Part shown: piece after piece, positions 16,837 through 25,696 of the stretch
Position numbering within the stretch: the first letter of the stretch is position 1
Layout of the letters: the number at the start of each line of letters is the position of its first letter
Source: Opitutaceae bacterium
GTDB lineage: Bacteria > Verrucomicrobiota > Verrucomicrobiia > Opitutales > Opitutaceae
Direction of reading: 5' to 3'
DNA: 47,190 bases
Assembly (NCBI GenBank): GCA_947474995.1
Contig: CANJNJ010000023.1
Coordinates: 1-47,190, forward strand
Notes under the pieces: model-generated
What the model saw: the letters and a program-made list of their open reading frames with translations, nothing else
What the model was told of the DNA's origin: nothing
Database searches by the model: none
Position numbers and translations under genes: made by a program

Positions 16837-18446
16837 GGAGTGGTCGGTGGGGGCGTGGTGAGGGCCGTGAGCGAGAGGCGGTTGCCGCGTCCGTCGCCAG
16901 CCACGAGCGTGCCGGTAACGCGCCGCAGGTCGAGCACGGCCACGGCGTAATTGCGCGACGCGGTGATGAGGGACGTGCGCGCCTGGAAGTAACGGTCCTC
17001 GTTTTGCACGAGGGCGGTCAGGCCGATTTCGCCGAGCTGCAGCTTGCGGCGTTGATTGGCGAGCACCTCTCCGAGCGCCGCCACGCCGTCCCGGGCAATC
17101 CCATACTGCTGGGCGGCGGTGCGGAGCGCCGCGTGCGCGATCGCGACGTCGGCGGCGATGGCCGTTGCGAGCTCCGCCGTGGAGAGTTCCGCCTCGCGCA
17201 CCTGCGCATTACGTCGCAGCAGATTGCCGCGCGCCCCGCGATTGGCCGTCGGCCACTCCACGGACAGCGCCGCGCTGACGTTCGTGCCCGTGAGATCGCT
17301 GGTCAACGCCGGTCCATAGCGGGCCAACGAATCACCGAGCACCCCGCCCGCATAACCGGCGCGGAGATTGAGATCGACGCGGGGGCGGATCTCGTTGCGG
17401 GCACGCGCGGCGTAAACCTCCTCGACCTTCCGACCGTAATCGACCGCCCGCAAATCTCCGCGTGCCACCATCGCCTGCGCGACCAGGGCGGCGACCCCGC
17501 GCTCGTCGGCCGCCATCGCGGCGGCGGGCGGAAATTCGCCGCTCGCCGTCGGCGCGTCAGGCAATTCCTCCGGTTTGAGTCCCAGTGCGACCCCGAGCCG
17601 CTGCCGCGCCGCAAACAATTCCATCTCCCCGTTAATCGTTTCCGAACGCCGGCGCATGGCCTCGGCGTCGGCTTCGAGCCGCACCGCCGGCTCCACCTCG
17701 CCCGACCGCACCAAATCCCCCACCAGCGCGACAAGGTCACGCGCCCGATGCTCGGTATCGACGAGCAGCGCCAGCCGCCGTTCGGCCGCGAGGCAGTCCC
17801 AGTAGGCCGCGGCGGTGCGGGCCACGCGCTCGGCGAGGCCATGGCCGGCCAGCACCCGCGCGGCGTCGACCCCGATCTGGGCGGCACGCTCGTACGCCGC
17901 GGCGCTCTCGCGGCCGAGGCCGCGCGCCAGTGGCACGACAAACTCCACACCCCACTCCGAACGGACCGCGGCCGGGAGGGGGTTGGTGTTCACCTGATAA
18001 TCAAACACGGTGGCCGCCGGCAGGATCGTGATACCGTTGCGCAGCTGGCGGGTGGCGCCCAGCGTCACGGTCCGCTGCTCCTCGCGCTGCACGGCATAAG
18101 CCGGCGCCCCCGCCGGCGCCACAATCGGATCGCGATTGATCGCGACGAGCAGTTCGTTGACCGACTTGAAGTCGATGATGTCGAAAATCGATCCACCGGG
18201 AAACGCCCCGAGCCCGGGTGTCCGCCGCAGGCTGTCGCTCAGCCGCAACGAGGTGTTCCAGTCAAAGCGGCCGCTGGCGCTGAGTAAGGATCCTTCGGCC
18301 TGCGTGATGCGCGCGCGCTGGATTTCCACGCCGGGATTCGAGGCGAGCGTGCGCGCCACCGCATCCTCCAGCGAGAGCGCCGGAGGTGCGGCGTTCACCA
18401 TCGTCAGCGCGGAGAGCACGAAAAGGATGGACGGGAAGGCCTTCAT
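16833..18446 (-). CDS. tolC: TolC-family outer-membrane efflux channel
   Basis: 537 residues with a cleavable signal (about 1-19) and two internally similar alpha-helical halves rich in Ala/Glu/Arg, as in TolC. Features include LSLEDAVARTLASNPGVE at the mature N-terminus, a family hallmark, and the second-half segment AEAMRRRSETING. It completes the DevB-DevC-DevA tripartite exporter. It overlaps the 18443-19570 gene by 4 bp at its start and devB by 4 bp at its end. Confidence 0.88.
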   Translation of the reverse strand: MKAFPSILFVLSALTMVNAAPPALSLEDAVARTLASNPGVEIQRARITQAEGSLLSASGRFDWNTSLRLSDSLRRTPGLGAFPGGSIFDIIDFKSVNELLVAINRDPIVAPAGAPAYAVQREEQRTVTLGATRQLRNGITILPAATVFDYQVNTNPLPAAVRSEWGVEFVVPLARGLGRESAAAYERAAQIGVDAARVLAGHGLAERVARTAAAYWDCLAAERRLALLVDTEHRARDLVALVGDLVRSGEVEPAVRLEADAEAMRRRSETINGEMELFAARQRLGVALGLKPEELPDAPTASGEFPPAAAMAADERGVAALVAQAMVARGDLRAVDYGRKVEEVYAARARNEIRPRVDLNLRAGYAGGVLGDSLARYGPALTSDLTGTNVSAALSVEWPTANRGARGNLLRRNAQVREAELSTAELATAIAADVAIAHAALRTAAQQYGIARDGVAALGEVLANQRRKLQLGEIGLTALVQNEDRYFQARTSLITASRNYAVAVLDLRRVTGTLVAGDGRGNRLSLTALTTPPPTTP

Positions 18447-19570
18447 GCAACGCGGAGATCGCGCGCGAGCGCGGCGTCCCGACTGGGCCGCCAGATATGG
18501 CGGTCAAGAAGGTAGTGTTGCAGCGGAAACCCGAGGAACACGCCCGTCAGCAGTTCGCGCAGGGAAATCTCCCCGAACAGCTGGCGGGTGCTCGTGTGGA
18601 TCACCGGGACGCAGCCTTCGGTGATTTCCAGCGAGCAGCCGAGCAGGCGAAAAACCACCGCCATCGCGAGGCCGCTCGCGAGAAAAGTCGCCAGATTGCG
18701 GGTGACGCGTCCGGTCGCGCCGGACGCCAGTCGGCGGTTGCGATGCCAGAACCACACGATGGCCTGATATTGGAAGTCGTGGTGCACGGTGACAAAAATC
18801 GAATAGGCCAGCAGCGGCGCGACAGCAACTGCGGGGTGAAAGCTTACGAAGGCCTGCACCGGGAGCACCGCGAGCAGGAAAATCAGCTTGGGCCCGTTGA
18901 GCGGCGCCCCCGCACGCCAGCGCCAGATTTGCCGGCCAAACAGCGCCACGGCCGCTCCCGCCGCCACGGCGGCCGTCGCCGCGACGACCGGCGCCGCGGG
19001 CAGCGCCGTGAGACCAAACGCCGTGCGCGCCTCGGGATTTTTCGCCAGAAAGCCAGCCGCCGGGGCGAGGAGCGCGAGATGCATCGCCCACCGATCGATC
19101 GCGCGATCGGCCGGCGCCGTTTCGCCGTTTTTCCGACTGTACAGCGCGAGGATCCCGTAGTGCTGGCGCAGCACGTGCCAGTAGGCCTCGAAGAGAAACC
19201 ACGCGACGAACAATTTCCACGGCCACGCATACCACACAACGCCCGCCCGATGGAGGATGGCGCACACCAATATCGCCAGCGGTCCGGCGAGCAACAGCCC
19301 GCAACTTCCCAGCAGCAGACCGCGCCGGCGCTGCCACTCCTCGCGTTGGAGAAACGTGCGCGAGTAGGTGCCGAAAAAATGCGGGGTATCGATCAGCGTG
19401 ACCCAGACGAACCACACCACGATCAGGTTGGCGCCCCACCCCACCACGAGTGCGCAGAGCAACCACGCCGCCAGCGCCCCGCCGCTCAACCACCACAGGT
19501 CCTCGCGGCGATTGATAATCCACGGCCAGGCCAGGAGGGCGGGCCGGGCAGCCGGCGGCGGCGGATTCAC
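18443..19570 (-). CDS. Unrecognised polytopic membrane protein with conserved His motifs
   Basis: 375 residues, about nine hydrophobic helices. I cannot name the family. Its polar motifs lie at helix ends and are rich in His: DTPHFFGTYSRTFL (about 62-75), AYWHVLRQHYGI (about 130-140), FVTVHHDFQYQAIVWFWHRN (about 265-285) and FPLQHYLLDRHIWR near the C-terminus. Clustered His residues at a membrane face recall di-iron or zinc membrane hydroxylases and desaturases, but the spacing is not the standard HxxxH/HxxHH pattern. It lies between a ceramide-glucosyltransferase-like gene and tolC, with 4-bp overlaps on both sides, so a lipid-modifying or lipid-handling role is inferred. It could be a non-catalytic transporter. 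Confidence 0.75.
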   Translation of the reverse strand: MNPPPPAARPALLAWPWIINRREDLWWLSGGALAAWLLCALVVGWGANLIVVWFVWVTLIDTPHFFGTYSRTFLQREEWQRRRGLLLGSCGLLLAGPLAILVCAILHRAGVVWYAWPWKLFVAWFLFEAYWHVLRQHYGILALYSRKNGETAPADRAIDRWAMHLALLAPAAGFLAKNPEARTAFGLTALPAAPVVAATAAVAAGAAVALFGRQIWRWRAGAPLNGPKLIFLLAVLPVQAFVSFHPAVAVAPLLAYSIFVTVHHDFQYQAIVWFWHRNRRLASGATGRVTRNLATFLASGLAMAVVFRLLGCSLEITEGCVPVIHTSTRQLFGEISLRELLTGVFLGFPLQHYLLDRHIWRPSRDAALARDLRVA

Positions 19571-20772
19571 GATTCGGCGGAGCTGACTCCGCGGGATATT
19601 TCGACGACACGACCGCGACGGTTAAAACGGTAGCGCACCCCCGCCCAGTCAAGGTGGCGGCGGCCGATCGTGGCCAGAAACGACGCGGCCTGGGTGAGCC
19701 GGAGCAACGGCAGCAAAAGAAACATGCGGCGCAGGTTTCGCGTGGGCCCGAGCTGACTATAGAGGCAGACGAGCAGCGCCTCGATCCCCCACCAAAACAG
19801 CGCCGCACCGCCACCCCACGCCAGGAACGACCCGCCCGCACCGGCCGCCAGGATCGCGACCGGCAAGGCCACAACAAGGCAGGCGCCCGCAACGGTTGCG
19901 ACTCCCGCGACCGCCCAGGTGCCGGGCTCGAACGATTTTACATTGAGGAGCTGCCGGGCATACCACGCCGTGGCGGCCCGCACGGTGGGCAAGGCATCGT
20001 CCGTGACCAGGAACACGTCGGCCGTCAGCATCGTCCGCCGACGACGCTCGCGCAAAATGGCCATCAGCCCCATGTCATCCGAAATCGTTTCGCCCCAGAC
20101 CGCGGCCACCCGCCATGTCTCGAATTCCGCCCGGCGCAATGCGAACGACCCGCCCCACAGCCCCGCACCCGCCAGCTGTGCGACCAGGGAGAAATGGGCG
20201 AACATCGTCATGTTCATGAACGTGTGGACCTGCTCGCCCGCCGAACCGCCCGCCGCGACGAGCCAGCGATATCCGGTCGCCACGGCCACGGCCGGGTCCG
20301 AGAGCGGCAGGACGAGGGAGCGCAGCCAGTCGCGGCCGGGTGCCACGTCGTTGTCGCAGAACGCGAGCACCTCCGCGCCGCGCGCCGCCGCCACGCCCGC
20401 CAGCATGTTGTAATTCTGCTGGCTGCACGTGGCCGCCAAACCCGCCACCACCAGCCGCGCCCGCCCGTCACTGCGGGCAATGATTTCGCGGATGATCGGC
20501 AGCCCGGCGTCCGCTTCATCCTCGACCGCAAACAAGACCTCGTAGTCAGGATAGTCGTGCGCGAGATGGGCCCCGAGGTTGGCGGCGAGATTTTTTCCCG
20601 CCCCTTTCGTCGGAATGACGATCGCGCAACGAGGTAGCCAGGCGGGGTTGAGACGCGGCCGAACGAGCCGCGGATAAATCCACCGCTGCCGCAGCCGCGC
20701 GACGAGCGCCGCGGGCACTTCGACCGCCGCCAACGCCGCGGCAGCCAGAGTCAACGCAAGCGCGGCGCTCAT
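19567..20772 (-). CDS. Family 2/21 glycosyltransferase, ceramide-glucosyltransferase-like
   Basis: 401 residues: an N-terminal helix, a GT-A domain (about 45-270) and C-terminal helices. Motifs are AIVIPTKGAGKN (nucleotide site), VLFAVEDEAD, FCDNDVAPGRDWL (DxD-like) and GETISDDMGLM (catalytic acidic region). A canonical QxxRW is not clear; WYARQLLNVK occupies that position. This arrangement, with D-rich strand, ISDD and terminal membrane helices, resembles ceramide glucosyltransferase (GT21) and the related HpnI group. Ceramide as acceptor is inferred from the bCerS gene at the head of the operon. The ATG at 20772 lies one base after the stop of the upstream gene; the frame is open to 20868 but that extension is antisense noise. 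Confidence 0.8.
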   Translation of the reverse strand: MSAALALTLAAAALAAVEVPAALVARLRQRWIYPRLVRPRLNPAWLPRCAIVIPTKGAGKNLAANLGAHLAHDYPDYEVLFAVEDEADAGLPIIREIIARSDGRARLVVAGLAATCSQQNYNMLAGVAAARGAEVLAFCDNDVAPGRDWLRSLVLPLSDPAVAVATGYRWLVAAGGSAGEQVHTFMNMTMFAHFSLVAQLAGAGLWGGSFALRRAEFETWRVAAVWGETISDDMGLMAILRERRRRTMLTADVFLVTDDALPTVRAATAWYARQLLNVKSFEPGTWAVAGVATVAGACLVVALPVAILAAGAGGSFLAWGGGAALFWWGIEALLVCLYSQLGPTRNLRRMFLLLPLLRLTQAASFLATIGRRHLDWAGVRYRFNRRGRVVEISRGVSSAES

Positions 20773-20773
20773 G

Positions 20774-22327
20774 TCACTCGTCGGTGATTGAGGCCAGACT
20801 CGGAACGGACGGGGCCGAATTGGACACCGCAGCCGCCGGACGCGCCTGCCGGCGTCCGGCGAGTTCACGCACCTGCAAAATCAGGATGAACAGGTATCCG
20901 CCACCATAGAAGAACGGCCCAAGGGCCCAGAGCCGGAAATCCTTCGCCCACATTTCGACGCCCAGCCCAGCCAAAGCCACGACGATCAGCGCCTCGAAGC
21001 CCATCGTCCAATCAGCGCGCGCCCGATAGATGCCGCGGGCGGGAAGCGACGCGCCGGCCGGCTTCGGCGTGCGCACAAAAACCCCGGTTTCAGCGCGGAA
21101 AAAGCCTTCCAGCACCGCAAAACTATTGGCGAACCCGAGACCGACCCCGAGCCAGGCCGCCAGCGGAAAATCCAACCACACCCGGCTCCACGGCCCGCGT
21201 TGCACCAACTGCGAGCACACCATGACCACCGGGTAGCACACTCCGAGTGGCGCGAACCACAGCAGCCAATCCGGAAAACCCGGCGTGCCCGGAAACCAAT
21301 AAGGCATCAGCTGGCACACCGGCCAGAGCAGCACAAACGCGAGGAGGAAGAGGTGGAGCGAATAGCCGAGCAGGTGGACGGTCGCGATCACCCGCGATCC
21401 CCAGGAAAACTTCGGGGAACGCCACACCGGGCCGAGGAGTTTGCGCGCACATTGGATCGAGCCCCGCGCCCAGCGGGCCTGCTGGCGTTTGAATGAAAAA
21501 ATATCCTCGGGCAATTCATTGGGCGCGAGCACGTCGCCCTCGTAGGTCGCCTTCCACCCCCGCAGGAAAGCGCGGTAGCTCAGGTCGAGATCCTCCGTCA
21601 GCGTGTCGGCAATCCACCCGCCCGCGTCGTCGATGCAGGCGCGGCGCCAGATGCCGCCCGACCCGTTGAAATTAAACGTCCAGCCCTGCTGGCAGCGCAC
21701 CGGCTGCTCAACGAAGAAGTGCGGATCATGCATCACGGCCTGGGCCCGGGTCAGCAGATTGACATCGCGATTGAGAAAACTCCACCGCGCCTGCACAAAT
21801 CCGACGCGCGAATCGGCGAAGGCCGTCCGCCGCACCAGCAAGGCCATCAGGAAGTCCGGCGCCGGCAGGAAGTCCGCGTCGAACATCGCGACAAACTCGC
21901 CCGTCGCCGACGGCAGCCCCGCCGCGAGCGCTCCAGCCTTGAAGCCGTCCCGCTGTGCCCGGTGCAAGAGCACGATATCGTGGCCCGCCGCCCGCAGTTC
22001 ATCGACGGCCTGCCGGGCGATCGTCGTGGTGTCGTCCGTCGAATCGTCGAGCACATGGATTTGCAGGCGGTCCCGCGGCCACTCCAACCCGGCCAAGGCG
22101 CGAATGCCCCGGTCCGCGACGTAACGCTCGTTGTAGATGGGCAACTGGACCGTCACCCGCGGAAATGCCGCCGGGGACAAAGGAACCGTGCGCGGCGGGG
22201 TCGAACCCAACGTCATGCGCCGGCCCAGCCACAACAGAAACCCCATGTGCGCGCCAAACAGCGAAAGGGCGGCAACCACGACAAGGTACAGGCCAAGTGG
22301 CAGGTGAGACAGCACGAGAAGGGTCAA
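20774..22327 (-). CDS. Cellulose-synthase-like family 2 glycosyltransferase
   Basis: 517 residues. N-terminal helix (about 5-30), GT-A domain and four or more C-terminal helices. Conserved residues: QLPIYNERYVADRGI, VLDDSTDDT (D), AMFDADFLPAPDF (DxD), TEDLDLSYR (TED) and QQARWARGSIQ (QxxRW). These are the four hallmarks of CESA-type beta-glycosyltransferases. The family includes processive polysaccharide synthases and enzymes that glycosylate lipids. With no c-di-GMP PilZ domain and a ceramide-synthase-like gene 4 bp upstream, transfer to a lipid acceptor seems more likely than cellulose synthesis (inference). Confidence 0.88.
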   Translation of the reverse strand: MTLLVLSHLPLGLYLVVVAALSLFGAHMGFLLWLGRRMTLGSTPPRTVPLSPAAFPRVTVQLPIYNERYVADRGIRALAGLEWPRDRLQIHVLDDSTDDTTTIARQAVDELRAAGHDIVLLHRAQRDGFKAGALAAGLPSATGEFVAMFDADFLPAPDFLMALLVRRTAFADSRVGFVQARWSFLNRDVNLLTRAQAVMHDPHFFVEQPVRCQQGWTFNFNGSGGIWRRACIDDAGGWIADTLTEDLDLSYRAFLRGWKATYEGDVLAPNELPEDIFSFKRQQARWARGSIQCARKLLGPVWRSPKFSWGSRVIATVHLLGYSLHLFLLAFVLLWPVCQLMPYWFPGTPGFPDWLLWFAPLGVCYPVVMVCSQLVQRGPWSRVWLDFPLAAWLGVGLGFANSFAVLEGFFRAETGVFVRTPKPAGASLPARGIYRARADWTMGFEALIVVALAGLGVEMWAKDFRLWALGPFFYGGGYLFILILQVRELAGRRQARPAAAVSNSAPSVPSLASITDE

Positions 22328-23490
22328 AAAGGATGTTCGGCGGCCGCTGATGGCGAATCTTTTCTACTGAGTGATTTCTCGTAGAGCCGGAGGGTCTGCA
22401 CCTGCCGGGCGCCGAGCCGCTCGACGCTCGAAATGATCTCGACGTTGTCGTCGAGGACCCACGAAAGCTCCAACAGGGTGGCCCCGCGGCGGCGCAGTTC
22501 CTCCCGGCACCTCGTGATAAAGATCAAAGGAAGGCCCAGCCGCCGATATTGGGGTCTCACGCCCATCATCATGGCTCGATAACGCGTAATTTTCTTTCGC
22601 GCCCGTAACAATTTCCACCAGCCGAGTGGCCACAGGCGTCCGTCGATCGCCTTGATCGGCACATTGAGATCAGGCATCGCCACAAACGCGCCCGCGGGTT
22701 CTCCGCCGACTTCGGCCAGATAGACCAATTCGGGAACCAGAAAGGTTTGGTACCGCTGATAAAGTTCCAAAAACTCCGCCGCACTGATTGGCACATGCCC
22801 CCAGTTATCGTGCCACGCCTCGGCAAAGACTGTCGCCAGGTGACGCGACTCGCGCTCGAGCTGGCGCAGGTCGAGGTTGCGCACCACCACGTCACCCCGC
22901 TGCTCCACGAGCCGGGCCACCCGCATCAAGCGCTCGGCCTGCTCCGGGCGCTCCGTCGCCCAATCCGTGCGATACACCCGCAGGTCGCGACACGGCGCAT
23001 AGCCCGCCTGTTCAAGCAACGTGCGATAATAAGGCGGCGTCCAGGTCATGCCCAGCATCGGCTGGAGATCGAAGGCGTCGAGCAACACGCCCGCCTCCTC
23101 CTGAATGTTGAAGTTGGCCGGACCGCGCGCCCGGTCCAACCCGGCGTGCCGCAACCACTCCTCCGCCACCGCGAGCAGCCGCCGGGCTACGACCGCGTCA
23201 TCGACACACTCGAAAAAACCGAAGAAGCCCGCCCCGTCCGCGTGACTGCGCAGATGCGCCTCATTGCGAAAGGCCGCGATCCGGCCGACGACCCGCCCGT
23301 CCCGCCGGGCGAGCCAGAGCGCACCCGAGTTTCCGGCGCGGAAATACTCCCCCCGCCGCGGATCGAGCTGACGCCGCTGGTCGGCGAGCAGGGGCGGCAC
23401 CCACGCGGGCTGCCCCGCGTGCAGCGCCCACGGCAACCGCATGAATGCGTTCCGCGCGCTGGCCGTTTCAACTGGCTGAATCTCAATCAC
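22324..23490 (-). CDS. GNAT-fold bacterial ceramide synthase-like acyltransferase
   Basis: 388 residues starting at a GTG (23490). The protein has the two-part GNAT layout and signature text of the family that includes Caulobacter bCerS: ADGAGFFGFFECVDD (about 84-98), RGPANFNIQEEAGVLLDAF, PPYYRTLLEQAGYAPCRDLRVYR split by a variable stretch, and a C-terminal GNAT core with MMMGVRPQYRRLGLPLIFI and LELSWVLDDN. bCerS N-acylates a sphingoid or 3-keto base in the cytoplasm or at the inner membrane, and is unrelated to eukaryotic ceramide synthase. Location opposite serine palmitoyltransferase supports the call. It heads the operon that continues through glycosyltransferases and the exporter. A different N-acyltransferase substrate cannot be excluded. 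Confidence 0.78.
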   Translation of the reverse strand: MIEIQPVETASARNAFMRLPWALHAGQPAWVPPLLADQRRQLDPRRGEYFRAGNSGALWLARRDGRVVGRIAAFRNEAHLRSHADGAGFFGFFECVDDAVVARRLLAVAEEWLRHAGLDRARGPANFNIQEEAGVLLDAFDLQPMLGMTWTPPYYRTLLEQAGYAPCRDLRVYRTDWATERPEQAERLMRVARLVEQRGDVVVRNLDLRQLERESRHLATVFAEAWHDNWGHVPISAAEFLELYQRYQTFLVPELVYLAEVGGEPAGAFVAMPDLNVPIKAIDGRLWPLGWWKLLRARKKITRYRAMMMGVRPQYRRLGLPLIFITRCREELRRRGATLLELSWVLDDNVEIISSVERLGARQVQTLRLYEKSLSRKDSPSAAAEHPF

Positions 23491-23565
23491 GGCAGATTCC
23501 CGGTCGGGAGATCGTTCGACGCGGAGCAGTGAATAAAACCAAGACCCCTCATTGATGCTCCCTTG

Positions 23566-23672
23566 CTCCGCGCTCGCCGCGTCTCCGCGTGACGCGGATT
23601 GGACTGGTTGATTGGAAACGGCCCCACTCCCATGTTTTTTGTCCGCGATTCCACCCCTGTCGAGGGCGATAT
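23566..23672 (+). repeat. Direct repeat copy 1 (partner 24147-24253)
   Basis: This stretch recurs 581 bases downstream with about 80% identity. The shared core includes TTGTCCGCGATTCCAC or TCGTCCGCGATTCCAC followed by GGGCGATAT. It lies in the divergent lipid promoter region. It may be a decayed duplication or copies of a dispersed element. Confidence 0.75.
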
Positions 23673-23862
23673 AATCCCAGCCGCGGTGGGTTAGCGGCTG
23701 TCATGAACTTTGCCCTCTCGTAGTCTCGTTGCCAAGTGGACCGGAGGTCATCTCCGAGAGCTCCTCGACAGGCTGGAAGCCCTGAGCCCGCCGAAGGGGA
23801 AGCGGGACAAGTCGGATCGATTGATCCTTCGCTCCCGGCCTCCCCAGACTGGGTGAAAAATC

Positions 23863-23891
23863 TGTCATTCTGAGCGAAGCGAAGAATGACA
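23863..23891 (+). repeat. Short inverted repeat TGTCATTCT...AGAATGACA
   Basis: Nine-base perfect arms around an 11-base loop (GAGCGAAGCGA). A near-identical copy is at 44498-44526. This REP-like palindrome is dispersed and intergenic. Confidence 0.75.
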
Positions 23892-24146
23892 AAATAAGTT
23901 CTTTTTCGAGTTTTCACACGGTCTGGAGAGAGGCCGGGGCCGACAACAAAACGAAAATGCCAACATCCCTGCCCTCTCGGGCAGGGCTACGTCGCGCGAA
24001 CCACGAACGAAAAATCGCTGCGGCCTGCGACAATAGGGACGGACAGTAGAGCGGTCTTCTTCCGAGACTGTGCTCGGGAAAAGAGGCGGCGCAGCCGGCG
24101 CAGCCGAATCCGGTGCAATCGCTCACGCGGAGAGCCCCGCTGGCCC

Positions 24147-24253
24147 CTCCGCGGCTCCGCGCTCTCTGCGTGAGGCGGATTGGGCTGATTGATTGCATAC
24201 GGCACCACTCCCGGATTTTTCGTCCGCGATTCCACGCCGGTCGCGGGCGATAT
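24147..24253 (+). repeat. Direct repeat copy 2 (partner 23566-23672)
   Basis: Second copy of the ~107-bp repeat, at a constant offset of 581 bases. It ends in GGGCGATAT like copy 1. It lies 199 bases before the SPT start codon, so it could belong to that gene's upstream region. Confidence 0.75.
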
Positions 24254-24451
24254 GGCCCCCGCCGCGAAGGACAAACCAGGGCGCATATCGCTTTCTTGCC
24301 CGCGCCGCGGCGGCGCAGGCAGGGGCGTCTCTCCGAGGCATCCTAGCTCGGAAACGGACAACATCTGCAAAAAAGCGAGAGGCGCCCGGCTCATCTGGCC
24401 CGCCCTTAATCGAGTGGACTTTGCGTGCGTCCTGCGCTGAGTGTGCCGCCC

Positions 24452-25696
24452 ATGGGTTCATCTTCCGCCGCTGCGCGCCTGCCCGCCGCTGCCGACGCTT
24501 CCCGGCGCCGAGACGAATTCACCGCATTGCGCAATCTCGACGCTCAAAAGGCCTGGCTGGTGGCCCGCGGGATTCCCAATCCCTATTTCCCGCTGCACGA
24601 GGGCACGGCCGGCGCCCACACCCGAATCGGGGGCCACGACCTGATTAATTTTTCCAGTTACAATTATCTCGGTCTCAACGGCGACCCGGCCGTCAACGAC
24701 GCCGCCAAGGCCGCCATCGACGTGTATGGCACCACCGTTTCCGCAAGCCGAATTGTCTCCGGCGAGCGCCCGCTCCATCGCGAACTCGAGCAACAGCTCG
24801 CGGTTTTCACCGGTACGGAAGACGCCCTCACCTTCGTCAGCGGCCACGGCACCAACGTCACCGTCATCTCCGACCTCGTGGGTCCGGGCGACATCGTGTT
24901 CCACGACGCCGCCATCCACAATTCCGCGCTGCTCGGCGCCAAACTCTCCGGCGCGAAACGCGTTCCTTTTTCCCACAACAAGCCGGAGAAGCTCGCCGGG
25001 CTGCTCGAGCGCCACCGTCCGGCGTACCGCCGGGCGCTGATCCTCGTCGAAGGCGTGTACAGCATGGACGGCGATCCGTGCGACCTGCCCGGTTTTGTCG
25101 CGCTCAAGCGCCAGCACGAGGCCTGGCTCATGGTCGACGAGGCCCACTCGCTCGGCGTGCTCGGCGCCACGGGCCGGGGTGTGCGCGAGCACTTCGGCCT
25201 CGCCGCGGACGAGGTTGATCTGTGGATGGGCACCCTCAGCAAGGCGTTCGCCAGCTGCGGCGGATTTGTCGCGGGCCGGCATTCGCTGATCGAGACGCTG
25301 CGCTACTTCACCCCCGGATTCATGTTTAGCGTTGGCCTGCCGCCGCCGGCGGCAGCCCGCGCCCTGGCGGCGCTGTATAAACTAACCGCCGAACCCGCGC
25401 GGGCCCGCCTCGTGCGGGCCCGCGCCGACCTTTTCCGTGACCTCGCCCGGGAGCACGGTTGGTCAATTGGCCTGAGTCGCGATTCCGCCATCGTGCCCCT
25501 CATCGTCGGCAACTCGGAAAAGGCCCTGCGCCTCTCCGCCGCCCTCATGGCCGCGGGCATCAATGTGCAGCCCATCGTCTATCCGGGTGTGGCGCACCGG
25601 CAGGCGCGCCTGCGGTTTTTCTTTTGCTGCGATCACACCGAGGCGGAGATTCGTCAGGCGGCGTCCGCCGTCACGGACGCGTTGCGCCAGCTCTGA
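24452..25696 (+). CDS. spt: Serine palmitoyltransferase-like alpha-oxoamine synthase
   Basis: 414 residues, PLP-dependent fold type I, full length for the family. Motifs: NFSSYNYLGLNGDP (about 66-79), YGTTVSASRIVSGERPLHRE, SGHGTN (130-135), EGVYSMDGD, MVDEAHS (D229, H232) and TLSKAFASCGG with the PLP lysine K264. Alpha-oxoamine synthases condense an amino acid with an acyl thioester. The GTTVSASR..SGE.PLHRELE text, the DES1-like gene overlapping its stop, and the nearby ACP and bCerS point to sphingoid-base formation rather than BioF (biotin) or KBL. The acyl donor may be acyl-ACP, as proposed for Caulobacter. ATG 24452 is preferred to GTG 24425. It is the first gene of a four-gene plus-strand operon, divergent from bCerS. 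Confidence 0.88.
   Translation: MGSSSAAARLPAAADASRRRDEFTALRNLDAQKAWLVARGIPNPYFPLHEGTAGAHTRIGGHDLINFSSYNYLGLNGDPAVNDAAKAAIDVYGTTVSASRIVSGERPLHRELEQQLAVFTGTEDALTFVSGHGTNVTVISDLVGPGDIVFHDAAIHNSALLGAKLSGAKRVPFSHNKPEKLAGLLERHRPAYRRALILVEGVYSMDGDPCDLPGFVALKRQHEAWLMVDEAHSLGVLGATGRGVREHFGLAADEVDLWMGTLSKAFASCGGFVAGRHSLIETLRYFTPGFMFSVGLPPPAAARALAALYKLTAEPARARLVRARADLFRDLAREHGWSIGLSRDSAIVPLIVGNSEKALRLSAALMAAGINVQPIVYPGVAHRQARLRFFFCCDHTEAEIRQAASAVTDALRQL

Larger units (their letters stand above)
23491..24451 (+). other. Divergent intergenic region between bCerS-like and SPT genes
   Basis: 960 bases without a convincing gene. Open frames here lack family similarity and cover repeats. It holds two copies of a ~107-bp sequence, a TGTCATTCT inverted repeat, and a CCCTGCCC/GGGCAGGG hairpin at 23967-23986. 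Promoters for both lipid operons must lie here, but I cannot assign -35/-10 boxes with confidence. Confidence 0.6.

Noticed and set aside
16761-18287. 508-residue plus-strand frame opposite tolC
   Set aside because: Shadow of a clear TolC-family gene; composition is Arg/Gly/His-rich without hydrophobic or family pattern.
20774-22327. Cellulose synthase
   Set aside because: The four CESA motifs are present but there is no PilZ domain, BcsB, BcsZ or BcsC neighbour; lipid context is stronger.
23549-24461. Small open frames in the divergent region
   Set aside because: They overlap repeats, lack family similarity and have no consistent ribosome site.
24452-25696. BioF (biotin) or KBL (threonine) function
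   Set aside because: Operon with DES1-like desaturase, ACP and bCerS, and the GTTVSASR..SGE.PLHRELE text, favour sphingoid-base synthesis; no biotin or threonine genes nearby.
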